41,495 nucleotides of DNA, from contig JANYGI010000033.1 in assembly GCA_025362495.1 (NCBI GenBank), positions 1 to 41,495 on the forward strand, given 5' to 3'. Each line of letters begins with the position of its first letter. The stretch's first letter is position 1. Made by a program: the position numbers and the translations under genes. This stretch comes from Byssovorax sp. (GTDB lineage: Bacteria > Myxococcota_A > Polyangia > Polyangiales > Polyangiaceae). Below, piece after piece: positions 35,701 through 41,495 of this stretch. A model generated the notes under the pieces. It searched no databases, had not been told where the DNA came from, and saw nothing but the letters and a program-made list of their open reading frames with translations.

Positions 35701-36626
35701 GCGGCACCGGCGTTTGCACCTTCGGCGCCTACGCGTGCGCGGGCTCGCAGGTGGTCTGCGACGGCGCGATCCTCCCCTCGCCCGAGCTCTGCGACGGGCT
35801 CGACAACGACTGCAACGGCATGGTCGACGACGTGCCCGGCAAGGGCCTCCCCTGCGTGCTCCCGGGCGGCTGCCCCGGCATGCTCGACTGCCAGGTCGGC
35901 CTCGGCCTCGTGTGCGTCGCCGCGGCGACGGGCCTCGAGGTCTGCGATGGCATCGACAACGACTGCGACGGGAGCATCGACGAAGAGCCCGACGTCTCGA
36001 ACAACGATCCTTCGCTCGGCGTGGCCTGCGACATCCCGACCGCGCCGAACGATCACGCGCCGTGCGCGCCGGGCAAGACGGTCTGCAAGAGCGGCAAGCC
36101 GACGTGCGAGGGCTCGGTGACGCCCGCGCCCGAGGTCTGCGACGGCGTCGACAACGACTGCGACGGCAACATCGATCAGCCGAACCCGTGCCCCGGCGAG
36201 CTGGTGTGCAAGGACGGCATGTGCCTGAACAAGTGCCAGACGGGCGAGTTCCCCTGCCCCGGCGGCGAGGTCTGCAACGAGGGCGTGTGCGTGCCGATCG
36301 GTGACGCCGGCGTGCCCACGAGCGCGACGGGCGCGGGCGGCGGCGCGATGACGACGACGTCGGGCGCGGGCGGCAGCGCCGGCGTGACCACGACCAGCGG
36401 CGGCCTGACGACGACGACGAGCGTCGGCGCGACCACCAGCGGCGCGGGCGGCGCGGGCGGCGATCGCAACGTGTACGGCCTCGCCACCGGCGGCGGCGGG
36501 TGCTCGTGCGACGTGGCCGGCGATCGCAGCGCATCGGAGCGGCTCGGCGTCCTCGCGGCGGTGGGCCTCGCGCTCGCGGCGCGGCGACGGCGCCGCGCGG
36601 CTCGCGTCGAGGGAGGTGCAAAGTGA
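32757..36626 (+). CDS. vWA and MopE-repeat surface protein with MYXO-CTERM-like anchor
   Basis: A 1289-aa secreted protein. The signal peptide ends PRRAFA|VDLV. Residues about 20-365 are Gly-rich with repetitive short strands (NLVIKANSITIDATSSI, GIISVLSRVASIAPAAT), likely a beta-helix. A first MopE-type motif, VCDGYDNDFNGAVDD, precedes a vWA domain from about residue 420 (FVVIVDTSGSML, intact DxSxS). Eight further motifs of the form C-N/D-G-x-D-D/N-D/N-C-N/D-G-x-V/I-D follow between about 740 and 1140, for example EKCNGLDDDCDGLIDE and ELCDGLDNDCNGLVDD. They match the putative metal-binding motif named after Methylococcus MopE. A Thr/Gly/Ala linker, CSC at about 1249, a short hydrophobic helix and RRRRR end the protein, as in MYXO-CTERM. 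The stop overlaps the next start (GTGA). Probably Ca- or Cu-dependent adhesion or binding at the surface. Confidence 0.92.
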   Translation: MPRLRWLLALCAAVLFFAAPRRAFAVDLVMNGGTITLGGVQTFNIVSLTNGAKVLVTPYNGVDKVNTGNLVIKANSITIDATSSITAKGSGYQAGLCQNGSGPTTFPLSGGRGGCGVRDSAGGGAHFGGGGRGTKDCSVNGCTFPQDYEEDCVGAVSGNVCANYTDCRNNDALPSVAGQPFQHSLYVSDFGAAGGDKGCRDNDGFVPSAGTTVAVTGGNGGGRIVLFAANAAQTGTMNIAGTVSTKGNRGCGSGNDSAGGGAGGTLLLIGDTVTIAASAVVNAAGGRGGDTQPKPDPECAGTQTNGTCDDCGGGGGGGIISVLSRVASIAPAATFDVSGALGGVCPICTGEAGGGAGELQIDGAYVGEVCDGYDNDFNGAVDDGLPPLNCSGNMVASCVNGVPQQCPVNVATCTASVTDTRPRFVVIVDTSGSMLNDPAGKPTFGDGSVGHVGVDTSSDVDTVDGNNSRLFIAKSALNNVLAAFPDADYALARYHQDESVNRSCQAASWFECQQLCCSYDDPRNNVAPTYPSPPGCNMQAIYSAGYPATLNGNINVGWPNQGDCINYAGSCGAPRRGADILVGFNKPLQQTLKWLDGAETNFNASTLPGDACNFNGGGDCELRATGPTPLAASLDAAADYLKPIIQCDGAVPCRKYSVILLTDGAESCQGNPIASATALKSVVATTQVKTYVIGFSTLPSETAQLNAVAAAGGTTSAFFASDSSGISNALATIIASSTNYEKCNGLDDDCDGLIDEDFPDKGLACDNGLKGVCKGTGVRVCNATQDGTTCQITIPGLAPTNEVCNGLDDNCNGLVDENGICQTCVPSVEVCNGVDDNCDGIIDNNPVDANQPCGVATGECSPGLTVCTAGVLGCAGAIGPQMETCNGLDDDCNGVVDGMTAACYSGPAGTSGVGVCHPGSQPCTAVVGSGVPAFGPCVGQIVPSSELCDGLDNDCNGLVDDKVPDGFGHMTGDACCPSAGKCGTGVCTFGAYACAGSQVVCDGAILPSPELCDGLDNDCNGMVDDVPGKGLPCVLPGGCPGMLDCQVGLGLVCVAAATGLEVCDGIDNDCDGSIDEEPDVSNNDPSLGVACDIPTAPNDHAPCAPGKTVCKSGKPTCEGSVTPAPEVCDGVDNDCDGNIDQPNPCPGELVCKDGMCLNKCQTGEFPCPGGEVCNEGVCVPIGDAGVPTSATGAGGGAMTTTSGAGGSAGVTTTSGGLTTTTSVGATTSGAGGAGGDRNVYGLATGGGGCSCDVAGDRSASERLGVLAAVGLALAARRRRRAARVEGGAK

Positions 36627-38767
36627 AGGGCGCCCTCGCGATCCTGGCCGCGACGATCGTCGCGGCGGCGCCGGCCCTCGCCGGCTGCACGACCGACGCC
36701 TTCTGTTTCAGCTGCAACGATTTCCCGACGCCCGACGGCGGGACGACCACGGTGGCCGCGAGCAGCTCCACGAGCGGCACCGGCGGCGAAGGTGGCAACA
36801 TCTTCACCGGCAGCGGCGGCGCCACGTCCACGAGCGGCGCGGGCGGCGCCGACGCCTGCGCCGCCGACACCGACAACGATCCGAAGAACTGCGGCTCGTG
36901 CGGCAACGTCTGCGAGCTGCTCGGCGCGTTCCCGAAGTGCGTGGCCGGGAAATGCGCGATCGACAAGTGCGCGGCGGGCCACGTCGATCACAACGGGATC
37001 GTCAGCGACGGCTGCGAGTACTCGTGCTCGGTCACCAACGGCGGCGTCGAGATCTGCGACGGCCTCGACAACGACTGCAACGACGTCATCGACGACAACT
37101 TCGATCTGACGAGCGACGTGAACCACTGCGGCTCGTGCGGCACGGTCTGCGGCCTCGGCAACGCCAGCGCGAAGTGCATGCCCGTGAACGGCTTCCCCGA
37201 GTGCGTGGTCGACACCTGCAAGCCGGGCTTCTCCGACCTCGACAAGCTCGCGCAGAACGGCTGCGAGTACGTCTGCCCGGTCTCGCCGCCGACGGCCGAG
37301 ATCTGCAACGACAAGGACGACAACTGCGACGGGCAGATCAACGAGGGCAACCCCGGCGGCGGCGTGCCCTGCGAGTCGACGTGCCCTGGCGGGGTCTGCC
37401 TCGGCGAGTGCACCGCGGGGACGACGCTCTGCGCGGGCTCGGTCCTGATCTGCATCGCGGGCGCCGGCCCGACGCTCGAGACCTGCGACGGCAAGGACAA
37501 CGACTGCGACGGCGTCGTCGACAACGGCTTTGATTTCCAGACCGATCCGCTCAACTGCGGCGGGTGCGGCAACGTCTGCTCGCCCGACAGCGCCATCGGC
37601 GGCTGCTCGGCCGGGCAGTGCGTGATCGCGGCCTGCGCGCCCGGTCACGCCAACCTCGACGGCAACCCGGCGAATGGCTGCGAGTACACCTGCCCGGTGA
37701 CGCCGCCGACCGTGGAGAGCTGCAACGGCCTCGACGACGACTGCAACGGCATCGTCGACGACGCCGCGGTGATCGCCGCGCAGAAGCCGCCGACGGCTCT
37801 CTGCTACCCGACCCCGGGGACGCCCTGCGCCGGCGCGGATTTCCAGTGCCTCGGCGCGCCCGGGTGGAAGTGCAACTACGGCCCCGGCGTCGAGGTCACC
37901 TCGAGCGGCACGCTCGCCGTCGTCGAGACGAAGTGCGACGGCGTCGACGGCAACTGCAACGGGCAGGTCGACGAGGCCTTCTCGGATCTCGGGACGGCCT
38001 GCGACAACGGCCTCTTCGGAGCCTGCCGCGACGTGGGCCAGCGCGTCTGCGATCCCGGCGACATCACCGCGACGACGTGCGATCTCTCGGTGCTGCCCGA
38101 CGCCGTGCCCGGCGCCCCGTCGGCCGAGCTCTGCAACAACGTCGACGACGACTGCAACGGCGTCGTCGACGACGGGATCGTCGACGACATGGCCCTCGTC
38201 AGCGTGACCGGCGGCTCGTTCCTGATCGATCGCTACGAGGCCTCGCGCCCCGACGCGACGGCGCAGTCACCGGGCCTGAACGAGAGCCGGCGCTGCGTGG
38301 TCCCTGGCCGGATCCCGTGGACGTTGACGACCCACGCCGAGGCCGCCGCGGCGTGCGCGTCGACGGGCGCGCGCCTCTGCACGGGCGCCGAGATGCAGGC
38401 GGCCTGCGAGGGCGCGGCGCAGAGCGCGTACCCCTACGGCGCGAGCTACCAGCCGCTCACCTGCAACGGCCTCGACTTCGACGGCGTCCCCGGCGGCACC
38501 GACGACGACGTGCTCATCGCGACCGGCGCCGCGGCCACGAACGGCTGCGCGACGGCGCTCAACGTGCACGATCTCTCGGGCAACGCCGCCGAGTGGACGA
38601 GCACCGTCACCGGCAACACCGGCGCTCCGCAGAACCTCAGCATCTACCTGACGAAGGGCGGCTCGTACAAGACGCCGGCCCTCGGCCTGACGTGCCAGTT
38701 CTCCCTCAGCCGCTTCGCCTCGAACGCGATCTTGCCGGACCTCGGCTTCCGCTGCTGCCACGACTGA
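36623..38767 (+). CDS. MopE-repeat lipoprotein with C-terminal FGE/SUMF1-like domain
   Basis: A 714-aa lipoprotein. The GTG at 36623 overlaps the previous stop and has GGGAGG nearby; the signal peptide ends APALAGC. A Gly/Thr/Ser linker is followed by Cys-rich modules (PKNCGSCGNVCELLGAFPKC) and six MopE-type motifs, such as EICDGLDNDCNDVIDD, ETCDGKDNDCDGVVDN and ELCNNVDDDCNGVVDD, which alternate with DxxNCGxCGxxC units. From about residue 526 to the end is a formylglycine-generating-enzyme-like domain: SVTGGSFLIDRYEAS, ARLCTGAEMQAAC, HDLSGNAAEWTS, GGSYKTP and LGFRCC. In such multidomain proteins this fold usually serves binding rather than sulfatase maturation; the catalytic cysteine pair cannot be confirmed. 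It is coupled to the vWA/MopE gene, so the two likely work together on the cell surface. Confidence 0.92.
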   Translation: MKGALAILAATIVAAAPALAGCTTDAFCFSCNDFPTPDGGTTTVAASSSTSGTGGEGGNIFTGSGGATSTSGAGGADACAADTDNDPKNCGSCGNVCELLGAFPKCVAGKCAIDKCAAGHVDHNGIVSDGCEYSCSVTNGGVEICDGLDNDCNDVIDDNFDLTSDVNHCGSCGTVCGLGNASAKCMPVNGFPECVVDTCKPGFSDLDKLAQNGCEYVCPVSPPTAEICNDKDDNCDGQINEGNPGGGVPCESTCPGGVCLGECTAGTTLCAGSVLICIAGAGPTLETCDGKDNDCDGVVDNGFDFQTDPLNCGGCGNVCSPDSAIGGCSAGQCVIAACAPGHANLDGNPANGCEYTCPVTPPTVESCNGLDDDCNGIVDDAAVIAAQKPPTALCYPTPGTPCAGADFQCLGAPGWKCNYGPGVEVTSSGTLAVVETKCDGVDGNCNGQVDEAFSDLGTACDNGLFGACRDVGQRVCDPGDITATTCDLSVLPDAVPGAPSAELCNNVDDDCNGVVDDGIVDDMALVSVTGGSFLIDRYEASRPDATAQSPGLNESRRCVVPGRIPWTLTTHAEAAAACASTGARLCTGAEMQAACEGAAQSAYPYGASYQPLTCNGLDFDGVPGGTDDDVLIATGAAATNGCATALNVHDLSGNAAEWTSTVTGNTGAPQNLSIYLTKGGSYKTPALGLTCQFSLSRFASNAILPDLGFRCCHD

Positions 38768-38777
38768 TCCCGGGCTC

Positions 38778-40373
38778 CTACTCGTCGCGCAGGTTCGTGA
38801 ACTCACGAGCCAGCGCGGCGAGCACCGCGTAGTCGAAAGGCTTGTCCAGAAGCCGATTTCGCACCGTCCCGAGGAACTCGCTCGCCTTCGGCGTGAAGGC
38901 GCCGCCGGTGAGGAACACCATCCGCTTCGCCTGCTGCGGCGCGAGGCGCACGACCTCGGCGTGGAGATCCATGCCGCTCATCCCGGGCATCATCAGGTCG
39001 GAGAAGATCACGTCGAAGCGCTGGCCGCCGGCGATCCGATCGACGGCCGCGGCGGCGCTCGTGAAGGTGGTCACGTCGTGCTCGCTCGCGAGGAGGCGCG
39101 CGAGGATCGCGCAGAGGCGCGGCTCGTCGTCGACGATCAACACCTGGCCACGCCGCGCGCGCGGCACGCCCGCGTCGGCGGCGGTCGCTGCCTCGATCTT
39201 CGGCGTGAGAGCCTCGTGACGCTCGACGCTGGCATCGCCGGGCGCGGACAGCTCCGGGAAGCTGATCCGGAACAGGCTCCCCTTGCCGACCTCGCTCTCG
39301 ACGGTGAGCGTGCCGCCGAGGCGCTCGACCAGATCTTTGCAGATCGAGAGCCCGAGCCCGGTGCCGTTGCTGCGCGGCTTGGTGGTGAAGAACGGCTCGA
39401 AGATGTGGGCGAGGAGCGGCGCGGCGATCCCTTCGCCGGTGTCGGCGACCTCGATCTGCACGCGCCCGTGGCTGTCGCGGCGCGTGCTGAGGCGGATCTC
39501 GTTCTCGTCGACGTGCCCCTCGGGGATCGACTGCGCGGCGTTGACGATCAGGTTGAGGCAGACCTGCCCGAGGCGCGCGTCGTTGGCGAGCACGCGCGGC
39601 ACGCCGCCATAGTCCTTGATTAACCGCGCGCGCTGGCTGACTTCGCTGCTGACGATGTTCGCCGACGAGTCGAGCACCCGCTCCACGTCGACCGGGCCGA
39701 TGCCGTCGTCGGCGGGGCGGGAGAACGTGCGCAGATCGCGGACGATGCTGCGGATGCGGAGCAGCCCCTCGCGCGAGTCGGCGAGGGCCAGCGCGATCGG
39801 CGAGCCCGACCCGAGGGCCGGGCGATCGCTGCTGCCCTCGGCGAGCAGGTTGGCGACGAGCTCGAGGTTGGCGATGGCGTACGCGAGCGGGTTGTTGATC
39901 TCGTGCGCGACGCTCGCGGCGATCGTCCCGAGCGAGGTGAGCCGATCCGCCTCGACGAGCCGCGCCTGGAGCTGCTCCCGCTCGCGCGCGAGCAAGAGCC
40001 GATCGAGCGCCAGGAGCAGCGCGTTCACGTCGACGGGCTTGGCGAGGTACGCGTTGGCGTCGATCGCCGCCGCCTTGGCGGTGCGATCGGCGCTGACGGC
40101 GATCACCGGGATCGCCGCCAGCATCGGATCTTGCTTCTGCGCGACGCGGAATTGCCAGCCATCCATCTGCGGCATCATCAAGTCGAGGAGGATGGCGTCG
40201 GGGCGCGCGCCGCGACGCAGCAGATCCATCGCTTGCTGCCCGTCACTGGCGCTCAGCACCTCGTACCCGTCGTAACGGAGCACGGTCTCGAAGATTTCGC
40301 GGATGTCTTGCTCGTCGTCGACGATGAGCACCGTGCGATTGGCTCGAGCCTTTCTCTGACCCGCATCCAGCAT
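38778..40373 (-). CDS. Hybrid signalling protein: REC - histidine kinase - REC
   Basis: A 531-aa cytoplasmic protein without membrane segments. The ATG at 40373 is chosen over an upstream TTG. The first receiver domain (residues about 13-130) has VLIVDDE, phospho-acceptor Asp64 in AILLDLMMP, and Lys112. The kinase core follows: H-box SVAHEINNPLAYA with His157, N-box CLNLIVNAAQ, G1 DTGEGI, F-box FFTTK and G2 GTGLGLSICK. The second receiver (about 410-531) has VLIVDDEP, Asp459 in VIFSDLMMP and a Lys in LLDKPF. Input is therefore a phosphotransfer or a partner protein rather than a fused sensor, and the kinase could control its own C-terminal receiver. This build is common in myxobacterial networks. 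It lies 147 bp downstream of glmM in the same direction and converges on the FGE-like gene with a 10-bp gap. Confidence 0.94.
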   Translation of the reverse strand: MLDAGQRKARANRTVLIVDDEQDIREIFETVLRYDGYEVLSASDGQQAMDLLRRGARPDAILLDLMMPQMDGWQFRVAQKQDPMLAAIPVIAVSADRTAKAAAIDANAYLAKPVDVNALLLALDRLLLAREREQLQARLVEADRLTSLGTIAASVAHEINNPLAYAIANLELVANLLAEGSSDRPALGSGSPIALALADSREGLLRIRSIVRDLRTFSRPADDGIGPVDVERVLDSSANIVSSEVSQRARLIKDYGGVPRVLANDARLGQVCLNLIVNAAQSIPEGHVDENEIRLSTRRDSHGRVQIEVADTGEGIAAPLLAHIFEPFFTTKPRSNGTGLGLSICKDLVERLGGTLTVESEVGKGSLFRISFPELSAPGDASVERHEALTPKIEAATAADAGVPRARRGQVLIVDDEPRLCAILARLLASEHDVTTFTSAAAAVDRIAGGQRFDVIFSDLMMPGMSGMDLHAEVVRLAPQQAKRMVFLTGGAFTPKASEFLGTVRNRLLDKPFDYAVLAALAREFTNLRDE

Positions 40374-40520
40374 CCCCAAAGCATAGACGCGCCGCGACGG
40401 ACCATTCCACCGGGCGGCAGACTATCGCCGCCGCGATGAGGAAATGATGGAGCCTGTTGTGAGCGGTTGCACCCGATGTGAGGCTTTCTCAGTCGGGCGC
40501 GGACAGACGCGAACGAGCGA

Positions 40521-41495
40521 TCAGGCCGAGACGGCCGAGAGATCTTTCTTCGCGGCTGCCAGGATTTCCTGAGCAAACGAGGTGATGACCGCGTGGTCCT
40601 CGCCTTCGACCATCACCCGGAGCTTGGGCTCGGTGCCGCTCCAGCGAACGAGGATGCGGCCGCGATCGCCGAGCACCTTCTCGATGCGGTCGACGGTGAG
40701 CCGCATACCCTTCATCGCGTCGAGCGGCATGCGCGAGGCGAACGTCGCGTTCTCGAGCACCTGCGGCACGCGCTCCATCGCGGCCGACGCGAGCTCGGAG
40801 AGCGATTTCCCCTCTTCGAGCATGATCGCCAGCACCTGGAGCGCGGCCACGATCCCGTCGCCCGTGGTCGCGTGGTCGAGGAAGATCAGGTGCCCCGATT
40901 GTTCACCGCCGAACGAATAGCCGCCGGCGCGCATGGCCTCGACGACGTAGCGATCGCCGACGTTGGTGCGGATCACCTTGCCGCTCTGCGCGTGCATGGC
41001 CCGCTCGAGCCCGAGGTTCGACATCACGGTGGTGACGACGGTGTTCTTCGGGAGGCGGCCGAGGCGGAGCAGCCGGCTCGCGCAGAGCGCCATCACCACG
41101 TCGCCGTCGACGACCTGGCCCTTCTCGTCGACCATGATCACGCGGTCGGCGTCGCCGTCGAGCGCCACGCCGATCGCGGCGCCGCGACGGACGACCTCGT
41201 GGGCCATGTGCTCGGGGTGGAGCGCGCCGGCGTCGCGGTTGATGTTCTTCCCGTTGGGCTTGATTCCAAGGGCGTGGACGTCGGCGCCGAGCTCGCTGAA
41301 GACCGCCGGCGCGACGACGTACGCGGCGCCGTGGGCCGCGTCGACGACCATCTTCATCCCGTCGAGCGAGAGGCGTGAGGGGAAGGTGTTCTTGCAGAAC
41401 ACGACGTAGCGCCCGCGGGCGTCCTCGATCTTCACGGCGCGCCCGATCGCCGCGCCGGTGACGGGCGCCTCGTCGAGCTCGTGGCTGCCGAGGAG
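40521..41495 (-). CDS. glmM: Phosphoglucosamine mutase GlmM (N-terminal part outside the window)
   Basis: The frame is open to the window end, so only the C-terminal 324 residues are visible, out of about 450 expected. GlmM converts glucosamine-6-phosphate to glucosamine-1-phosphate on the way to UDP-GlcNAc for peptidoglycan and lipopolysaccharide. Visible signatures are the metal-binding loop GVALDGDADRV, the sugar-binding GGEQSGHLI and the phosphate-binding RWSGTEPKLRVMVEG near the end. AAHGAAYVVAP and GIKPNGKNIN also match the family and favour GlmM over phosphomannomutase. The catalytic serine loop lies outside. The next gene downstream is the hybrid kinase, after 147 bp. An internal GTG at 41435 is not the true start. 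Confidence 0.95.
   Translation of the reverse strand, partial: LLGSHELDEAPVTGAAIGRAVKIEDARGRYVVFCKNTFPSRLSLDGMKMVVDAAHGAAYVVAPAVFSELGADVHALGIKPNGKNINRDAGALHPEHMAHEVVRRGAAIGVALDGDADRVIMVDEKGQVVDGDVVMALCASRLLRLGRLPKNTVVTTVMSNLGLERAMHAQSGKVIRTNVGDRYVVEAMRAGGYSFGGEQSGHLIFLDHATTGDGIVAALQVLAIMLEEGKSLSELASAAMERVPQVLENATFASRMPLDAMKGMRLTVDRIEKVLGDRGRILVRWSGTEPKLRVMVEGEDHAVITSFAQEILAAAKKDLSAVSA

Noticed and set aside
32775-36056. A minus-strand open frame of more than 1000 codons opposite the vWA/MopE gene
   Set aside because: It is the antisense shadow of a GC-rich gene: composition is Arg/Val/Ala/Asp-biased, with no motif, no start signal and no independent support. The plus strand has clear domains.

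Overview
The window is very GC-rich, with gene starts that overlap the preceding stop as ATGA or GTGA. It has many lipoproteins whose mature N-termini begin with Ser/Gly/Ala/Thr-rich linkers, proteins with MopE-type Cys/Asp repeats, and two proteins ending in a MYXO-CTERM-like Cys-Ser-Cys, hydrophobic helix and Arg cluster. Together these point to a myxobacterium, most likely of the Polyangia (Sorangium/Polyangium side of Myxococcota). This is inferred from protein style, not from a marker gene search.

Layout. 2-2004: a 5'-truncated AAA/ABC-type ATPase translationally coupled to an unrecognised protein with TOPRIM-like motifs, a possible two-gene defence module. 2050-5960: a DUF218 (YdcF/SanA-like) lipoprotein and a beta-propeller plus phosphoesterase lipoprotein. 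5991-8273 (minus): catalase-peroxidase KatG with a lipoprotein signal peptide. 8498-11684: a small lipoprotein, a clear intrinsic terminator and a pentaheme cytochrome c lipoprotein. 11692-12948 (minus): a von Willebrand A lipoprotein with a long Ala/Gln/Asn repeat. 13098-15476: a jelly-roll (polysaccharide-lyase-like) lipoprotein and a lipoprotein ending in 4.8 Cys-rich 30-residue repeats; the 3' end of the latter is duplicated in inverted orientation just upstream of its start.

15550-20059 (minus): a likely operon of a 97-aa protein, a propeller lipoprotein with one CXXCH heme site and a Cys-rich tail, and a phosphodiester-glycosidase (NAGPA) domain protein with a MYXO-CTERM-like tail. 20257-25432 (plus): an overlapping three-gene operon of a second pentaheme cytochrome c and two lipoproteins built of DVW propeller repeats. 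25413-29023 (minus): the two halves of a heterodimeric ABC exporter with one degenerate ATP site. 29097-32579: a Uma2-family nuclease-fold protein, a frameshifted lipoprotein, another lipoprotein and a DUF347-repeat membrane protein. 32757-38767: an overlapping pair of large MopE-repeat proteins, one with a vWA domain and MYXO-CTERM-like anchor, the other with a formylglycine-generating-enzyme-like domain. 38778-41495 (minus): a REC-histidine kinase-REC hybrid and the 3' part of glmM.

About fourteen of the roughly 27 genes encode predicted lipoproteins and several others are exported, so most of the window is a cell-envelope/surface gene set with redox (heme), metal-binding (MopE) and propeller scaffold themes. 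The conserved housekeeping component visible is glmM. No tRNA, rRNA, CRISPR array, transposase or integrase was seen.
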